Shown: positions 50,823-61,386, counted from the first letter of the stretch. The stretch: 64,000 nucleotides of DNA from Streptomyces sp. WAC08241 (GCA_007858575.1 CP042279.1:2790001-2854000), one strand, 5' to 3'. Notes: generated by a model from the sequence alone, not told the origin. A program made the numbers and translations.

Positions 50823-52164
50823 ATGGAACTGACGATTCTCGGAGGCGGCGGATTCCGGGTGCCGCTGGTGTACGGCGCCCTGCTCGGCGACCACGCCGAG
50901 GGGCGGGTCACCCGGGTCACCCTGCACGACCTCGACGAGGGGCGGCTCTCCGCCGTCGCCCAGGTCCTCGCGGACCAGGCCGAGGGGTGCCGGACGCGCC
51001 GGCGGTGACGGTGACGACGGATCTGGACGAGGCGCTGCGCGGGGCGGACTTCGTGTTCTCGGCGATCCGGGTCGGCGGCCTGGAGGGTAGGGCGGCGGAC
51101 GAGCGGATCGCGCTCGCCGAAGGGGTGCTCGGGCAGGAGACGGTCGGGGCGGGCGGGATCGCGTACGGCCTGCGGACCGTGCCCGTCGCGACGCACATCG
51201 CCCGGCGGGTCGCCGAACTCGCCCCGGACGCCTGGGTCATCAACTTCACCAACCCGGCGGGCCTGGTCACGGAGGCGATGTCCCGGGTCCTCGGCGACCG
51301 GGTCGTCGGCATCTGCGACTCCCCCGTGGGCCTGGGTTGCCGGGTCGCCCGGATCCTGGGCGCGGACCCGGACGAGGCCTGGATCGACTACGTGGGCCTC
51401 AACCACCTGGGCTGGCTGCGGGGCTGCGGGTCGGCGGCCGGGACGAGCTGCCCCGGCTGCTCGCCGACGAGGAGGCGCTCGGCTCCTTCGAGGAGGGCCG
51501 GCTCTTCGGCCCGGAGTGGCTGCGCTCGCTCGGCGCGGTCCCCAACGAGTACCTGCACTACTACTACTTCAACCGGGAGGCGGTGCACGCCTACCGGACC
51601 GCCGAACGGACGCGCGGCGCGTACCTGCGCGACCAGCAGGGCGCCTTCTACGAGGAGATGGGCAGGCCCGGCACCCCCGCCCTGGCCGCCTGGCAGCGCA
51701 CGCTCGCGGACCGGGAGGCCACCTACATGGCCGCCAACCGGGAGGCCGCCGGGGTCGGGGAGCGCGACGAGGAGGACCTGGAGTCGGGCGGCTACGAGAA
51801 GGTGGCGCTGGCCCTCATGCGGGCCGTCGCGCGCGACGAGCGGACGACGCTGATCCTCAACGTGCGCAACGGCACGACGCTCTCCGTGCTCGACGCGGAC
51901 GCGGTGATCGAGGTGCCCTGCCTGGTCGACGCGAACGGCGCCCGGCCGGTGGCCGTGGCCCCGCTGCCGTACCACGCCGTCGGTCTGGTGACGGCCGTGA
52001 AGGCGGTGGAGCGGGAGGTGCTCGCGGCGGCGGAGGGCGGCTCGCGGGAGACGGCTGTCAAGGCCTTCGCGCTGCACCCGTTGGTGGACTCGGTCGCGGT
52101 GGCCCGCCGGCTCGTGGAGGGGTACACGGCGGCGCACCCCGGGCTCGCGTACCTGCGGCGCTGA
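50823..52164 (+). CDS. GH4-family glycosidase (6-phospho-beta-glucosidase type)
   Basis: About 447 residues, NAD- and metal-dependent glycoside hydrolase. NAD loop LTILGGGGFRVPLVYGAL, then RVGGLEGRAADE, the metal-binding NFTNPAGLVTEA, CDSPVGLGCRVA and the conserved NHLGWLRG. Acts on a phosphorylated disaccharide after uptake, yet no PTS or sugar transporter is adjacent. ATG at 50823. Breaks near 50987 and 51422. Confidence 0.88.
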
Positions 52165-52247
52165 GCCACCGGCGCCTCCGTACGGCCGTCCGACACGGCC
52201 GACGGACGTCTTCCGCGGGGGCGGGGCGCGGCCTAGGCTCGCGCCCC

Positions 52248-54160
52248 ATGACCTTACGGAACAAGGGAGTTCGACGGGGCGCGGCCCGGCTCGTCGCCGC
52301 CTGTCTGCTGGCCGCCGGGCTCGTGGGAACGGTACCGGCGGCGGCGGAGACGGAGTGCCCGGCGAGCGGCCGGCCTCCGCCGGAGGGCCGGTCGTCGTCC
52401 CCGTGCAGACCTCCGGGCCCGCGGAGCGGCGGTTCAACCTGGTGTTCATGGGCGACGGCTACACCGCCGGGGAGATGCCGGAGTTCCGGGCGGACCTCGA
52501 ACGGCACCTGAACACCCTGTGGAGCGTCGAGCCGTTCGCCTCCCACCGCTCGTACGTCAACGTGTGGGCGGTGGAGGCCCCTTCGGCGGAGTCCGGGGTG
52601 GACTGCGACCCGGGGCTCGACGCGCCCGCCCGCGACACCGTCCTCGACATGGGCTTCTGGGGCGGCTGCGACCCGGGCAGCGTGCGGCGGCTGCTGACCG
52701 TCGACGACCGCAAGGCCGCCGCGCTCGCCGACCTCGTCCCCGGTACGAGCGCCGCCAACCGGCAGGTCGTCGCCCTCGCCCACAGCTCCACCTACGGCGG
52801 CGCGGGCGGCGGTTACGCGACCGCGTCCGGCGGCAACGCGCTCTCCGCCCTCATCACCCCGCACGAGCTCGGGCACTCGCTCGGCGGCCTCCAGGACGAG
52901 TACGACTACTACGCGCGCGGGGTGCCGGGCGGGACGTACTCCGGCCCGGAGCCGGCCTCCGCCCACCACACGCTCCTGACCGGAGGGCAGATGCGGGAGC
53001 AGCGGGCCAAGTGGTGGCGCTGGCTGGGCGAGGAGAGCGAGTCCGGCGGGGTGATCGGCCGGTACGAGGGCGGCCTGTACAGCACGGCGGGGGTCTGGCG
53101 GCCGAGCCGCCACTCCCTGATGAAGACCCTCGGCTACGCCTTCGACCAGGTGGAGCGCGAGGTGATGGTCCGGGCGATCGCGGCGAAGGTGAACCTGGTC
53201 CAGGACCACACGCCGAACGCGGCACCGATCGGGGCGGACCGGTCGGTGTGGGTGGACGTCCTGCACCCGGTGGGCGGTGAACTCGCCGTGACCTGGCGGC
53301 TGGACGGGCGGGCCCTGGACACGCGCGGCGCCCGCACCGTCGACCTGCGGGGGCTCCGCCTCTCCCCCGGTCCGCACGCGCTGACGGCGACGGTGACCGA
53401 TCCGACGCCGTTCGTCCGCGATCCGGCGGTCCGCGCCTCCGGGGCGCTCACCCGGACCGTCCGCTGGACGGTGGACCCCGCGCTCGTCACCGTGCGGGGG
53501 CCGTCCGGGGCGGCGTTCACCGGGCACACCCCGACCGGCTCCCCCGTCGGCGCCCGGAGCGTCGTCCACGCGGACACCACCCACGCGGTGGACGGCACCC
53601 CGGCCGTGCGCTGGCGCCTCGACGGGCGTCCCGTGGCGACGGGCGACCGCAACGACCGCGACCTGGACCTGGGCGCGCTGCGGATCGCCCCGGGGAGCCA
53701 TGTGCTCACGGCCCGGCTCGCGGGCACGGGCGAGGAGTTGCGGTGGACGGTCGACGCGCGCCCGGCCACGGCCGCGTACGAGCTGTCGGAGCCGCTGCGG
53801 ACGGTGCGGCGGCCGGGACGGCCGGTGGAGTACGTCTACGACGGGGCGTTCACGATGCGGCTGACCGCGCGGGACGACCGGGAGGGCGCGGTGGTGAGCC
53901 GCTTCCGGGTCGACGGCGACGGCTGGTACACGTACTACGGCTGGCCGACGGACGCGGACGCGCCCTTCCGCTTCTCACCGGGCGGCACGGTGATCGACGG
54001 CCTCGTGTACGGGAAGCTGGGCCGGAGCCGGGCAGTGCCGTGGGACGACGCCACCCCGGACCACGGCACCCACACGGTCGAGTACCGCACGGTCGACGCG
54101 GCCGGGAACGAGGGCCCGGTGCGGAGCTTCCTGGTGACGCTGGTGCCGCCGAGGGGTTGA
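52248..54160 (+). CDS. Secreted M64-family (IgA peptidase-like) metallopeptidase with TTA codon 3
   Basis: About 638 residues. Signal peptide LVAACLLAAGLVGTVPAAA, then RRFNLVFMGDGYTAGEMPEF, the M64 entry strand, and the zinc site in LITPHELGHSLGGLQDEYD. About 250 C-terminal residues form beta-rich repeats (VTWRLDGRALDTRG, VRWRLDGRPVATGD, then SRFRVDGDGWYTYYG), likely substrate-binding. The third codon is TTA (52254-52256), the rare leucine codon read by the bldA tRNA, so expression should be tied to development. One break near 52358. Confidence 0.88.
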
Positions 54161-54227
54161 CACGGGCCGGCCCCGTGGACCGATGGGGTCCGCGGGCCGC
54201 CGTTCGCGCCGTTCGTACGGGGTGTGG

Positions 54228-55045
54228 TCAGGGCTTGCGGGCCACGCCGGCCCAGCCCGGGATGGGCTCGTCGCCCGGGACCGGGACGGGCTCGCCCAGC
54301 TCCGGGTGCCACTCGGCGGTGAGCGAGACGCCCGGCTCGACGAACTCCATGCCGTCGAAGAACGCGGCCAGTTCGTCGCGCGAGCGGGGCCGCAGGGTCA
54401 GCCCGCGTGCCTTGTACATGGCGGCCGCCTGCGCCGCTCCCTCGGGGTTGAAGTCCCCGGTGACGTGGGAGAGGACGAGGTAGCTGCCCGGCGCGAGCTG
54501 GTCGACGAGCTTGGAGACCAGCTCGTACGCGCCGTCCTCGTCCCCGACGAAGTGCAGCAGAGCGAGCATCGACAGCGCGATCGGCTGGTCGAAGTCAAGG
54601 ACCTTCCCGGCCCTTTCGAGGATGACCTCGGGCTCGCGGGCGTCCGCCTGGATGTACTCGGTGGCCCCTCGGGGGTCGAGCGCAGCAGGGCGGCCGCGTG
54701 CGCGAGCACGATCGGGTCGTTGTCGCAGTAGACGATGCGGGCCTCCGGCGCGGCCTCCTGCGCGATCTGGTGCAGGTTGGGCTCGGTGGGGATGCCGGTG
54801 CCGATGTCCAGGTACTGGCGGACGCCGTGGGCGCTGAGCCAGCGGATGGCGCGGTGCATGAAGGCCCGGTTGACCCGGGCCATGTCCCGGCCCCGGGCGT
54901 CGACGGTGAGGAGCTGACGGGCCATCGCCTCGTCGACCGGGTAGTTGTCCTTGCCGCCCAGGAACCAGTCGTACATGCGTGCCGGATGCGGCTTGCTGGT
55001 GTCGATGCGTATCTCGGTCCGCGGGGCTGCGGGGTCCTGGGTCAT
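54228..55045 (-). CDS. SAM-dependent methyltransferase, DUF574/PF04672 family
   Basis: About 272 residues of the actinobacterial family that begins IDTSKPHPARMYDWFLGGKD NYPVD. The SAM site is QYLDIGTGIPTEPNLHQIA, then IVYCDNDPIVLAHA and PIALSMLALLHFV. Commonly found beside XRE/DUF397 genes, as here. ATG at 55045 with AGGAG upstream. One break near 54667. Substrate unknown. Confidence 0.88.
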
Positions 55046-55118
55046 CGGCTCTCCTGGTCGGGATGAACGAGTGGCGCTACGGCAAGAGGTACGTGACGGG
55101 AGGGGCGGGACGGAAGGG

Positions 55119-55354
55119 CTAGGTGAGCAGAAAGTCGGCCTGACCGGATTTCGCCCCCGGATGAAGGCTTCGATCTCCCCATGGGTATAGATGAGCGCGG
55201 GTCCTTCAGGGTCTGCGGACTGTCGCACGGCGACCCTGCCGTCGGCCAGCTTCATGGCCTCCAAGCAGTTGCCCCCGTTCCCGCCGCTCCAGGGCTTGTG
55301 CCATCCCTCGGCACCGAGCTCCGCGGCGGGCATGCCGTTGTATATGCGATCCAT
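55119..55354 (-). CDS. DUF397 small protein (WhiJ-type partner)
   Basis: About 78 residues: MDRIYNGMPAAELGAEGWHK, PWSGGNGGNCLEAMKLADGRVAVR, then DPEGPALIYTHGEIEAFIRG, the DUF397 consensus. Such proteins act with the neighbouring XRE regulator in development and secondary metabolism. Its ATG directly follows the regulator's TGA (TGAATG) and uses an AAGGAG inside that gene, so translation is coupled. One break near 55157; the restored end is TAG 55119. Confidence 0.85.
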
Positions 55355-56225
55355 TCACAGCTCCTTGCGGAGATTCCGGAGAATCTCCTTCGTGCGTTGT
55401 GCAGTCGCGGCCTGAGCCGCCATGCGGTCCATGACCTCGAGGTGGGACGCCACCTCGGGACGCGCGTCGAGGTAGACGGCGCCGGTCAGGTACTCGCTGT
55501 AGACCATGTCCGGGAGTTCGGGCACGGCGAAGCGGAAGAGGACGAACGGTCCGTAGGTGCCGGGGTGGTGGCCGGACGCGAACTCCGCGATCTGCAGGGT
55601 GACGTTCGGCAGCTCGGACGCTTCGAGCAGCCGGTCGAGCTGGTCGCGCATCACTTCGGGCCCGTCACCGACCGGCCGGCGGAACACCGTCTCGTCCATG
55701 ATCACCCAGAACTTGGGGGCGTCGTCCCTCAGCAGCAGGGACTGGCGCTCCATCCGCAGGGCTACATGCCGCTCGGTGTCTCTTCCCTGGCGGCGTCGCT
55801 GCCGCCTCCGACCGCCCCGCTGCGCAGAATGGCACGGGCGTACTCCGCGGTCTGGAGCAGACCGGGGACGAACTGGGGCTCGTACGCCCGGATGAGGCTC
55901 GCGGCCCCTCCAGGCTGACGTACATGGAGAACCAGCCGGGCAGCACGTCAGGAACCGCTGCCACCAGCCGGGGAGGTTGGCCTCCTCCGCGAGGGCGACG
56001 AAGCCCTCGGCCTCGGAGTCCGTGATCCCGTACTCCTTGAGCAGGAGCTGGACGTACGGGATCTTCAGCGCGACCTCGGCGGTCTCCATCCGCCGGACGG
56101 TGGCCGGGGCCACCCGGAGGATCTTCGCGGCCTCTTCCTCTTCATGCCGGCTCGCTCGCGCAGGTCCTGCAACCGCTTTCCGAGGACGACCTGTCCCACC
56201 GTGGGGCGGACCGCGGCTCGCTCAC
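55355..56225 (-). CDS. XRE-family helix-turn-helix regulator with DUF5753
   Basis: About 290 residues. N-terminal HTH (VLGKRLQDLRERAGMKREEA, then ILRVAPATVRRMETAEVAL) and the DUF5753 ligand-like domain (AYEPQFVPGLLQTAEYARAI, RRPVGDGPEVMRDQLDRLLE, LPDMVYSEYLTGAVYLD). Streptomyces WhiJ-like architecture; partner of the next DUF397 gene. GTG at 56225. Breaks near 56203, 56140, 55955, 55915 and 55785. Confidence 0.88.
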
Positions 56226-56440
56226 TCCCAGACCTCCCCGACGCGCTGTTTTCGACGAGTGTGCCACGAAGCCGGGCCGGAGAGAACACGGCACTCTGCA
56301 ATTTCCAGAGTGCCACTTGCCAAGTGTCCGACGCAGGAGGACAGTGTTCCGGTGAACCAGTACACGCTGCCGTCGTGCGCCTCCGCGCCCCGGCGCGGCG
56401 CCGTACGGCAAGTCCCGCCCACTGTTGTGAGGAACCGGTC

Positions 56441-56925
56441 GTGGCTTCTGGCAACGCGCAGCCTTCAGGTCTCATGAGTCCCCGCGTCATGGCCCAGCGC
56501 CCACAGCCCCAGACCGATACCGGCGCCGTGCGGCGCTTCGCCTTCGAGCTCCCGGCCCTCACGGCGTCGGTCGCGCGGGCCCGGCGCCTCGCGGAGGAGC
56601 GGCTCATCATCTGGGGCTGCGGTCCCGAGATACGCGACACCGTCTCCCTGGTCGTCTCGGAGCTGGTCACCAACGCCGTCGTGCACACCGCCAGCGGCCG
56701 GTTCGTCTGCGAGCTCCGCGAGGGCGAGGAGAAGCTGCGGATAGCGGTGTGGGACGAGGGCGGCTCGGCGGGCCGCGGATCCGCGACTGCGGCGAGGGAC
56801 GAGGCGGCCGCGGGCTGATCATCGTCGACGCGCTGTGCAGCGCGTGGGGCGCCGAGCGCACCGGCCACGGCACGTCGCAGACCGTCTGGGCCGAGCTGGC
56901 CCACGGCACGGGGGAAGCGTGCTGA
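56441..56925 (+). CDS. Anti-sigma-type ATP-binding protein (HATPase_c) of the WhiJ-like cluster
   Basis: About 161 residues. N box VVSELVTNAVVHTASGRF, G1 region AVWDEGG, G2 GGRGLIIVDALCSAWG, ending in TVWAELAHG. Divergent from the XRE regulator across a 215-base promoter region, the usual third member of abaA/whiJ-type clusters. GTG at 56441 preceded by GAGGA. Breaks near 56773 and 56803. Confidence 0.82.
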
Positions 56926-57460
56926 GGTCGATGGCGGACCGCATGCTGCCGCGGGCCCGCCGCCACTCCGGCCTCGGTCTGGTCCCCGGCCGCCGGCCGC
57001 CCCTGGAACTCCACCTCGAACCGAACGACCGCCGCGCCGCGGACGCCCCTCCCGCGAGGGCCGGGGTCCGGCGGACCCCGCCCGCTCCCGGCGGCCGGAC
57101 GCCACCACCCGGCTCGCCGTCCCCGCCGACCTGCACCCCGGCCTCGGCCGCGACGCCGTCGGGGTCCCGGCCCGCTTCGGCTTCAAGATCCTCTCCCGGC
57201 TGCCCGTCAACGGCTGCGTCTACGCCGACGCCGACTGGTGGTGGTGGCTCGTCCCGGCCGGCTCCGATCTGGACCTGACCTGGCTGCTGCCCGCCTGCTA
57301 CGCGTCCGGCGCGGTGATCCCGGACCGCCGGCCCCGGCTGATCCACCACCCCGACGGCACCTCGCCCCACACGCCGCCGATCCCCCTGTACCTGCTGACC
57401 TGCCAACTGACGGGCATCGCCCCGGCCTGGTCGGCGCCCTCGGTGCGCAGCGCGCTCTGA
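56919..57460 (+). CDS. Hypothetical protein coupled to the ATP-binding protein
   Basis: About 180 residues. Start is a GTG (56919) overlapping the previous stop, or ATG 56931. The N-terminal part is basic and Pro-rich; the C-terminal half is distinctive (GFKILSRLPVNGCVYADADW followed by four Trp, then SDLDLTWLLPACYASGAVIP and RPRLIHHPDG). I recognise a Streptomyces-conserved feel but no characterised family. One break near 57100. Confidence 0.55.
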
Positions 57461-57495
57461 CGGACACGGGCCGCCACGGCATAGGGTCGGGGGTC

Positions 57496-58203
57496 ATGTT
57501 CACTCCGCAGGGCCCGACCCTCCGCGAACTGACCGTCCAGGCCCTCTCCTCGGTGGAGCACGGCTACGACCTGCTCGCGCACAAGTTCGACGCGACCCCC
57601 TTCCGCACCTCCGACCGGCTCCTGGGCGCGGTGACCCGCACCCTGGAGACCCTCGGCCCGTTCGACTCGGGCCTCGACGTCTGCTGCGGCACCGGCGCGG
57701 GGCTCGGCGTCCTCCGCGCGGTCTGCGCGGGCCGGATCACGGGGTCGACTTCAGTACGGGCATGCTGGCCGAGGCCCGCCGCGCCCACCCGGACGCCGAT
57801 CTGGTCCGCGCCGACGCCCTGGACCTGCCCTTCGGCCCCGTCTTCGGCCTGGCGGTCAGCTTCGGCGCCTTCGGCCACTTCCTGCCGGAGGAGCAGCGCG
57901 TCCTCTTCGGCCGGGTCCACGCCTCCCTCCGCCCGGGCGGCACCTTCGCCTTCCCTCCCGGCCCCGCCGCGCGTCGGCTCGCGCCCCTACTGGATCCTGT
58001 GGGGCTTCGACGCGGCGATGCGGGTCAGGAACGCGCTCTGGCGCCCGCCCTTCGTCATGTACTACCGCACCTTCCGCCTCGCGGACGTCCGCGCCCGCCT
58101 GGAGGCGGCCGGCTTCGAGGTCACCCACGTCCCGGTCGAATCCCTGGGCCGGCGCGAGGACGGCAGCCCGGTGTGCCGGCTGGTGGTGGCGCGGAAGGTG
58201 TGA
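57496..58203 (+). CDS. Class I SAM-dependent methyltransferase
   Basis: 236 residues. Motif I LDVCCGTGAGLGVLRAV, then TGVDFSTGMLAEARRAHPDA, DALDLPFGPVFGLAVSFGAF and the post-motif RPGGTFAFPPGP. C-terminal helices include WILWGFDAAMRVRNALW. ATG at 57496. Breaks near 57743 and 57965. Substrate unknown; lipid or quinone-like methyltransferases share this layout. Confidence 0.82.
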   Translation: MFTPQGPTLRELTVQALSSVEHGYDLLAHKFDATPFRTSDRLLGAVTRTLETLGPFDSGLDVCCGTGAGLGVLRAVCAGRITGSTSVRACWPRPAAPTRTPIWSAPTPWTCPSAPSSAWRSASAPSATSCRRSSASSSAGSTPPSARAAPSPSLPAPPRVGSRPYWILWGFDAAMRVRNALWRPPFVMYYRTFRLADVRARLEAAGFEVTHVPVESLGRREDGSPVCRLVVARKV

Positions 58204-58224
58204 GAGGGCGGGGCGAGGCTGCAT

Positions 58225-58261
58225 AGAAGTGCCGGTCGATGCGAGATCGACCGGCACTTCT
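58225..58261. terminator. Strong bidirectional terminator
   Basis: Perfect 16-bp stem AGAAGTGCCGGTCGAT / ATCGACCGGCACTTCT with a 5-base loop, between the methyltransferase stop and the opposing tRNA 3' end. Confidence 0.85.
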
Positions 58262-58268
58262 GCTCTGT

Positions 58269-58350
58269 GTCCGAGGGGGACTTGAACCCCACGCCCGATA
58301 AAGGGCACTAGCACCTCAAGCTAGCGCGTCTGCCATTCCGCCACCCGGAC
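58269..58350 (-). tRNA. tRNA-Leu (anticodon GAG)
   Basis: On the minus strand the acceptor GTCCGGG pairs with CTCGGAC. The anticodon arm is CTAGC-TTGAGGT-GCTAG with GAG as anticodon, reading CUC/CUU, followed by a long variable arm (TGCCCTTTATCGGGCG) and the T loop TTCAAGT. CCA is not encoded. One strand of the T stem has four G against five C, a base short, in line with the run-length errors in protein genes. Confidence 0.92.
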
Positions 58351-58668
58351 CGGGTGTGTGTCGTTTCGGGGTTTCCCCGCGGCGACAGAGATAACTCTAC
58401 CAGGGGTTTCAGGCGCCTTTCACCAGCGTTTTCCGTGGTCAGTGGGGTGGGGCGGCCCCGTCGACCCCGGCCCGGCCCGAATTGTCCGGACGTGCGCGCG
58501 AGGGGTGTCTCTTCGCGCACGGAGAGTGGTGCGGGCCGTAAGAGCCCGACGCCCCCGACGCCGGCTCCGTGGGAGCCACCTTGGCGACCGTCCCGTGGTC
58601 CGGGCCAATACTTCGGAGGGAGTCCGTCAGGTCGGCCCGGGTCTCCTCCCGGGGCCGCGGCGAGCGGA

Positions 58669-59320
58669 TCAGCGGACCCCGGTCAGCCGGGCCGAGACCA
58701 CCACGTTGCCCGCGTAGCCGCTCTCCTGCGTGAACGTGCCGCCGCAGGTGATCAGGCGCAGCTCGGGGCGGCCGGAGTCGGCGTAGACCCGCCGGGCGGG
58801 GAAACCCTCCTTGGGGACGACCTCGACCCCGTACACGGTGAAGACGGCGGTCCTGCCGTCGCGGCGGAGGACCTCGACGCGGCTGCCCCGCGGACGGCGC
58901 CGAGTGCGTAGAAGACGGCCGGTCCGCCCGGGGTGTCGACGTGGCCGACGACGACGGCGGTACCGCGCTCGCCGGGGGTGACCGCGCCGGTGAACCAGCC
59001 CGCGAGCCGGTCGTCCTCCGGCGGCGGGCCTCGATCCAGCCGTCGGCGTCGAGCCCGACCGCCGTGACGGGCGCGTCGACGCGGACGGCCGGGACGCGGA
59101 CCCGGGCCGGGGCGAGGCGGGCAGCGGGTCGGGTACGGACACGGGAGCGAGGACGGCGGCGTCGGCGCGGGTGCCGTCGGGGCGGCCGCGGCGAGGGGCT
59201 GCGGCGGGTCCGCCGCCCGCAGCTCCTCCGCACCGCCGCGCACGAGGTGCACCCCACGAGGAGGACGACCGCGACGAGGCCCCAGGCGCCGTTCCGGCCC
59301 GTGCTGTCCGCTCGCCCCAC
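58669..59320 (-). CDS. Class F sortase
   Basis: About 217 residues. N-terminal membrane helix (GAWGLVAVVLLVGVHLV), a Pro/Ala-rich spacer, then the sortase core. The catalytic His is in VVVGHVDTPGG, Cys in LITCGGTFTQESGYAGN and the Arg in VVVSARLTG. Sortases attach surface proteins to the wall; class F enzymes in actinobacteria recognise LPxTG-like signals. GTG at 59320 with GAGGAG. Breaks near 59255, 59195, 59110, 59030 and 58893. Confidence 0.85.
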
Positions 59321-59368
59321 GTCCGTTCTCCTCCACGATGACGACCACACGTCCATGACGTCCATGAC

Positions 59369-59405
59369 GACCGCACGACCGCGGTGGTCGCGCGGTCGTG
59401 CGGTC
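59369..59405. other. 14-bp hairpin upstream of the sortase gene
   Basis: GACCGCACGACCGC / GCGGTCGTGCGGTC, perfect, 9-base loop, preceded by two direct copies of TCCATGACG (59351-59368). Separated from the terminator at 59415 by only 9 bases. Could be a second terminator of the surface-protein gene or an operator for the sortase. Confidence 0.5.
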
Positions 59406-59414
59406 GCGCATGGC

Positions 59415-59455
59415 GCCCCTCCGCCCCGGACCTCGTCACACCGGGGCGGAGGGGC
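59415..59455 (-). terminator. Terminator after the surface-protein gene
   Basis: Perfect 15-bp stem GCCCCTCCGCCCCGG / CCGGGGCGGAGGGGC with an 11-base loop, 24 bases beyond the leftward stop at 59480. Confidence 0.8.
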
Positions 59456-59479
59456 CGTCAGGGCCCCCGGTCCCGGCCG

Positions 59480-60108
59480 TCAGAAGCGGCCGTCGGCGGT
59501 GCGGCGGCGGGTCAGGACGACGGCGGAGCCGAGCGCGCCGGCGATGAGCAGGACGCCCGTCACCACCTCGGCGGTGCCGAGCCCGTCGGTCCCGTACCCG
59601 GCCTTCACGCCCTTCTGGGCGCCGGTGTGGGTGCCGGGACGGTCGCCGGTGTCGTACCCGCCGGTGCCTCCGGCCTCGGCGGGGTCGACGGGTTCGGCGG
59701 GTCCGACGGGAACGACCGGCTCGGCGGGGTCCGTGAGGCCGGCGTCGTGTTCCCGGGCGCCGCCCCGGTCACGGTCAGGGTGGTGGTGCCGCGTTCGCCC
59801 TTGCAGTCGAAGGTGATCTCGTACTGGGCGCCGGCCTCGGCCTCGGCGTCCACGGTCGCGGTGCCCGGGCGGCCCTCCGCGAGGGTCACGGTGTCGAACA
59901 CGCCGGAGGTGACCGTCACGGACTGCTCCTCGCAGCCCTCGGACGTGAGGGTGACGGTGCCGCCGGGGGCGACCGTCGCCGGGGTGACGGAGAAGCCGAA
60001 CGACGTGATGGCGCCGTCGTCCTCGACCGCCAGGGCCGCCGGGCCCGCCGTCATCACGGCGGCGGCGCCGAGCAGGGCGGCGAAGACGGCACCGCGTATC
60101 GCGCGCAT
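59480..60108 (-). CDS. Secreted, C-terminally anchored surface protein
   Basis: About 209 residues. Signal peptide FAALLGAAAVMTAGPAALA, a single Ig-like beta domain (SFGFSVTPATVAPGGTVTLT, EEQSVTVTSGVFDTVTLAEG, GAQYEITFDCKGERGTTTLT), a Pro/Gly linker, then a membrane helix (VVTGVLLIAGALGSAVVL) and RRR tail. This is the plan of a wall-anchored protein but no LPxTG/LAxTG motif is present in the frame read. It lies just before the sortase gene and may be its partner or an unrelated membrane-anchored protein. One break near 59760. Confidence 0.72.
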
Positions 60109-60267
60109 GGCGTTCCTCCAGTCGCGGGAGGGCCCGGACGCGGAGCGGTTCCGCTTCCGGAAACACGACCCTCACCGCGTTCGAAGCTAGGTCCGCCTCC
60201 GGTGCGCCGCCACCGGTCTCCGCCGAACGGGGCACGGGCGCCTCCCCCGCCCCGGCCGCGGGATCCG

Positions 60268-61225
60268 CTACGGGACCCGGACCACCCGGCCCGCGTACGA
60301 GAGGTTGCCGCCGAAGCCGAAGAGCAGGACCGGGGCGCCGGAGGGAGTTCGCCGCGCTCGACCAGCTTGGACAGGGCCAGCGGGATCGAGGCGGCGGAGG
60401 TGTTGCCGGAGTCGACGACGTCGCGGGCCACGACCGCGTTGACGGCCCCGATCTTCGCGGCGAGCGGCTCGATGATGCGCAGGTTGGCCTGGTGGAGGAC
60501 CACGCCCGCGAGTTCCTCGGGGTGACGCCGGAACGCTCGCAGGCCTTGCGGGCGAGGGCGGGGAGCTGCTGGGTCGCCCAGCGGTAGACGCTCTGGCCCT
60601 CCTGGGCGAAGCGGGGCGGGGTGCCCTCGATGCGGACGGCGTGGCCCATCTCCGGGACCGAGCCCCACAGGACGGGGCCGATGCCCGGGCGGACCCGTCC
60701 CCGTCGCCGGTGGGCTCGACGGCCTCGACGATCGCGGCGCCCGCGCCGTCGCCGACGAGGACGCAGGTGGTGCGGTCCGTCCAGTCGGTCACCTCGGTCA
60801 TCTTGTCGGCGCCGATCACCAGGACTCGGCGGGCCCCGCCGGCCCGTACGGCGTGGTCGGCGGTGGCCAGGGCGGGTGAAGCCGGCGCAGACCACGTTGA
60901 GGTCGAGGGTGGCGGGCCCGGTCATGCCGAGGCGGGCGGCGACGCGGGCCGCCGTGTTCGGCGAGCGGTCGATCGCGGTGGAGGTGGCGACGAGGACCAT
61001 GTCGATGTCGTCGGGGACGAGGCCGGCGGCGGCCAGGGCCTTGCCCGCGGCGTGCGCGGCGAGTTCGTCCACGGGCTCGTCGGGGCCCGCGACGTGCCGG
61101 GTGCGGATGCCGACCCGGCTGGTGATCCACGCGTCGTCGGTGTCGACGAGTGCGGCGAGGTCGTCGTTGGTCAGCACCTTGGCGGGCTGGTAGTGCCCGA
61201 GCGCGGCAATGCGAGTGCCCGTCAT
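60268..61225 (-). CDS. 3-oxoacyl-ACP synthase III (FabH/KAS III) family
   Basis: About 319 residues. Catalytic triad visible: Cys in LNVVCAGFT, His in [10 protein letters not shown], Asn in DSGNTSAAS. Begins [20 protein letters not shown] and ends [12 protein letters not shown]. Condenses an acyl-CoA starter with malonyl-ACP. Isolated from the main fab cluster, so likely a specialised paralogue. Breaks near 60875, 60695, 60524 and 60343. ATG at 61225. Confidence 0.88.
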
Positions 61226-61355
61226 GCTCAGGGTCCCCTAGGTGATCGGTCGTCCGGCAGGACCACCCAGTCTCGTCAGCGACTGATGGGTAACCGGTGA
61301 CGTAAACCACCAACGTTCGCCCGTACCGCTTGGCCGACCGTGACAAGGGCCCGTG

Positions 61356-61386
61356 GGGGCACGGGCGCCGTCCGGGTCCGTGCCCC
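61356..61386 (-). terminator. Hairpin after the 2Fe-2S protein gene
   Basis: GGGGCACGG / CCGTGCCCC, 9-bp stem with a 13-base loop, 29 bases past the leftward stop at 61415; outer bases GGGCCCGT/ACGGGCCC extend it partly. Confidence 0.6.
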
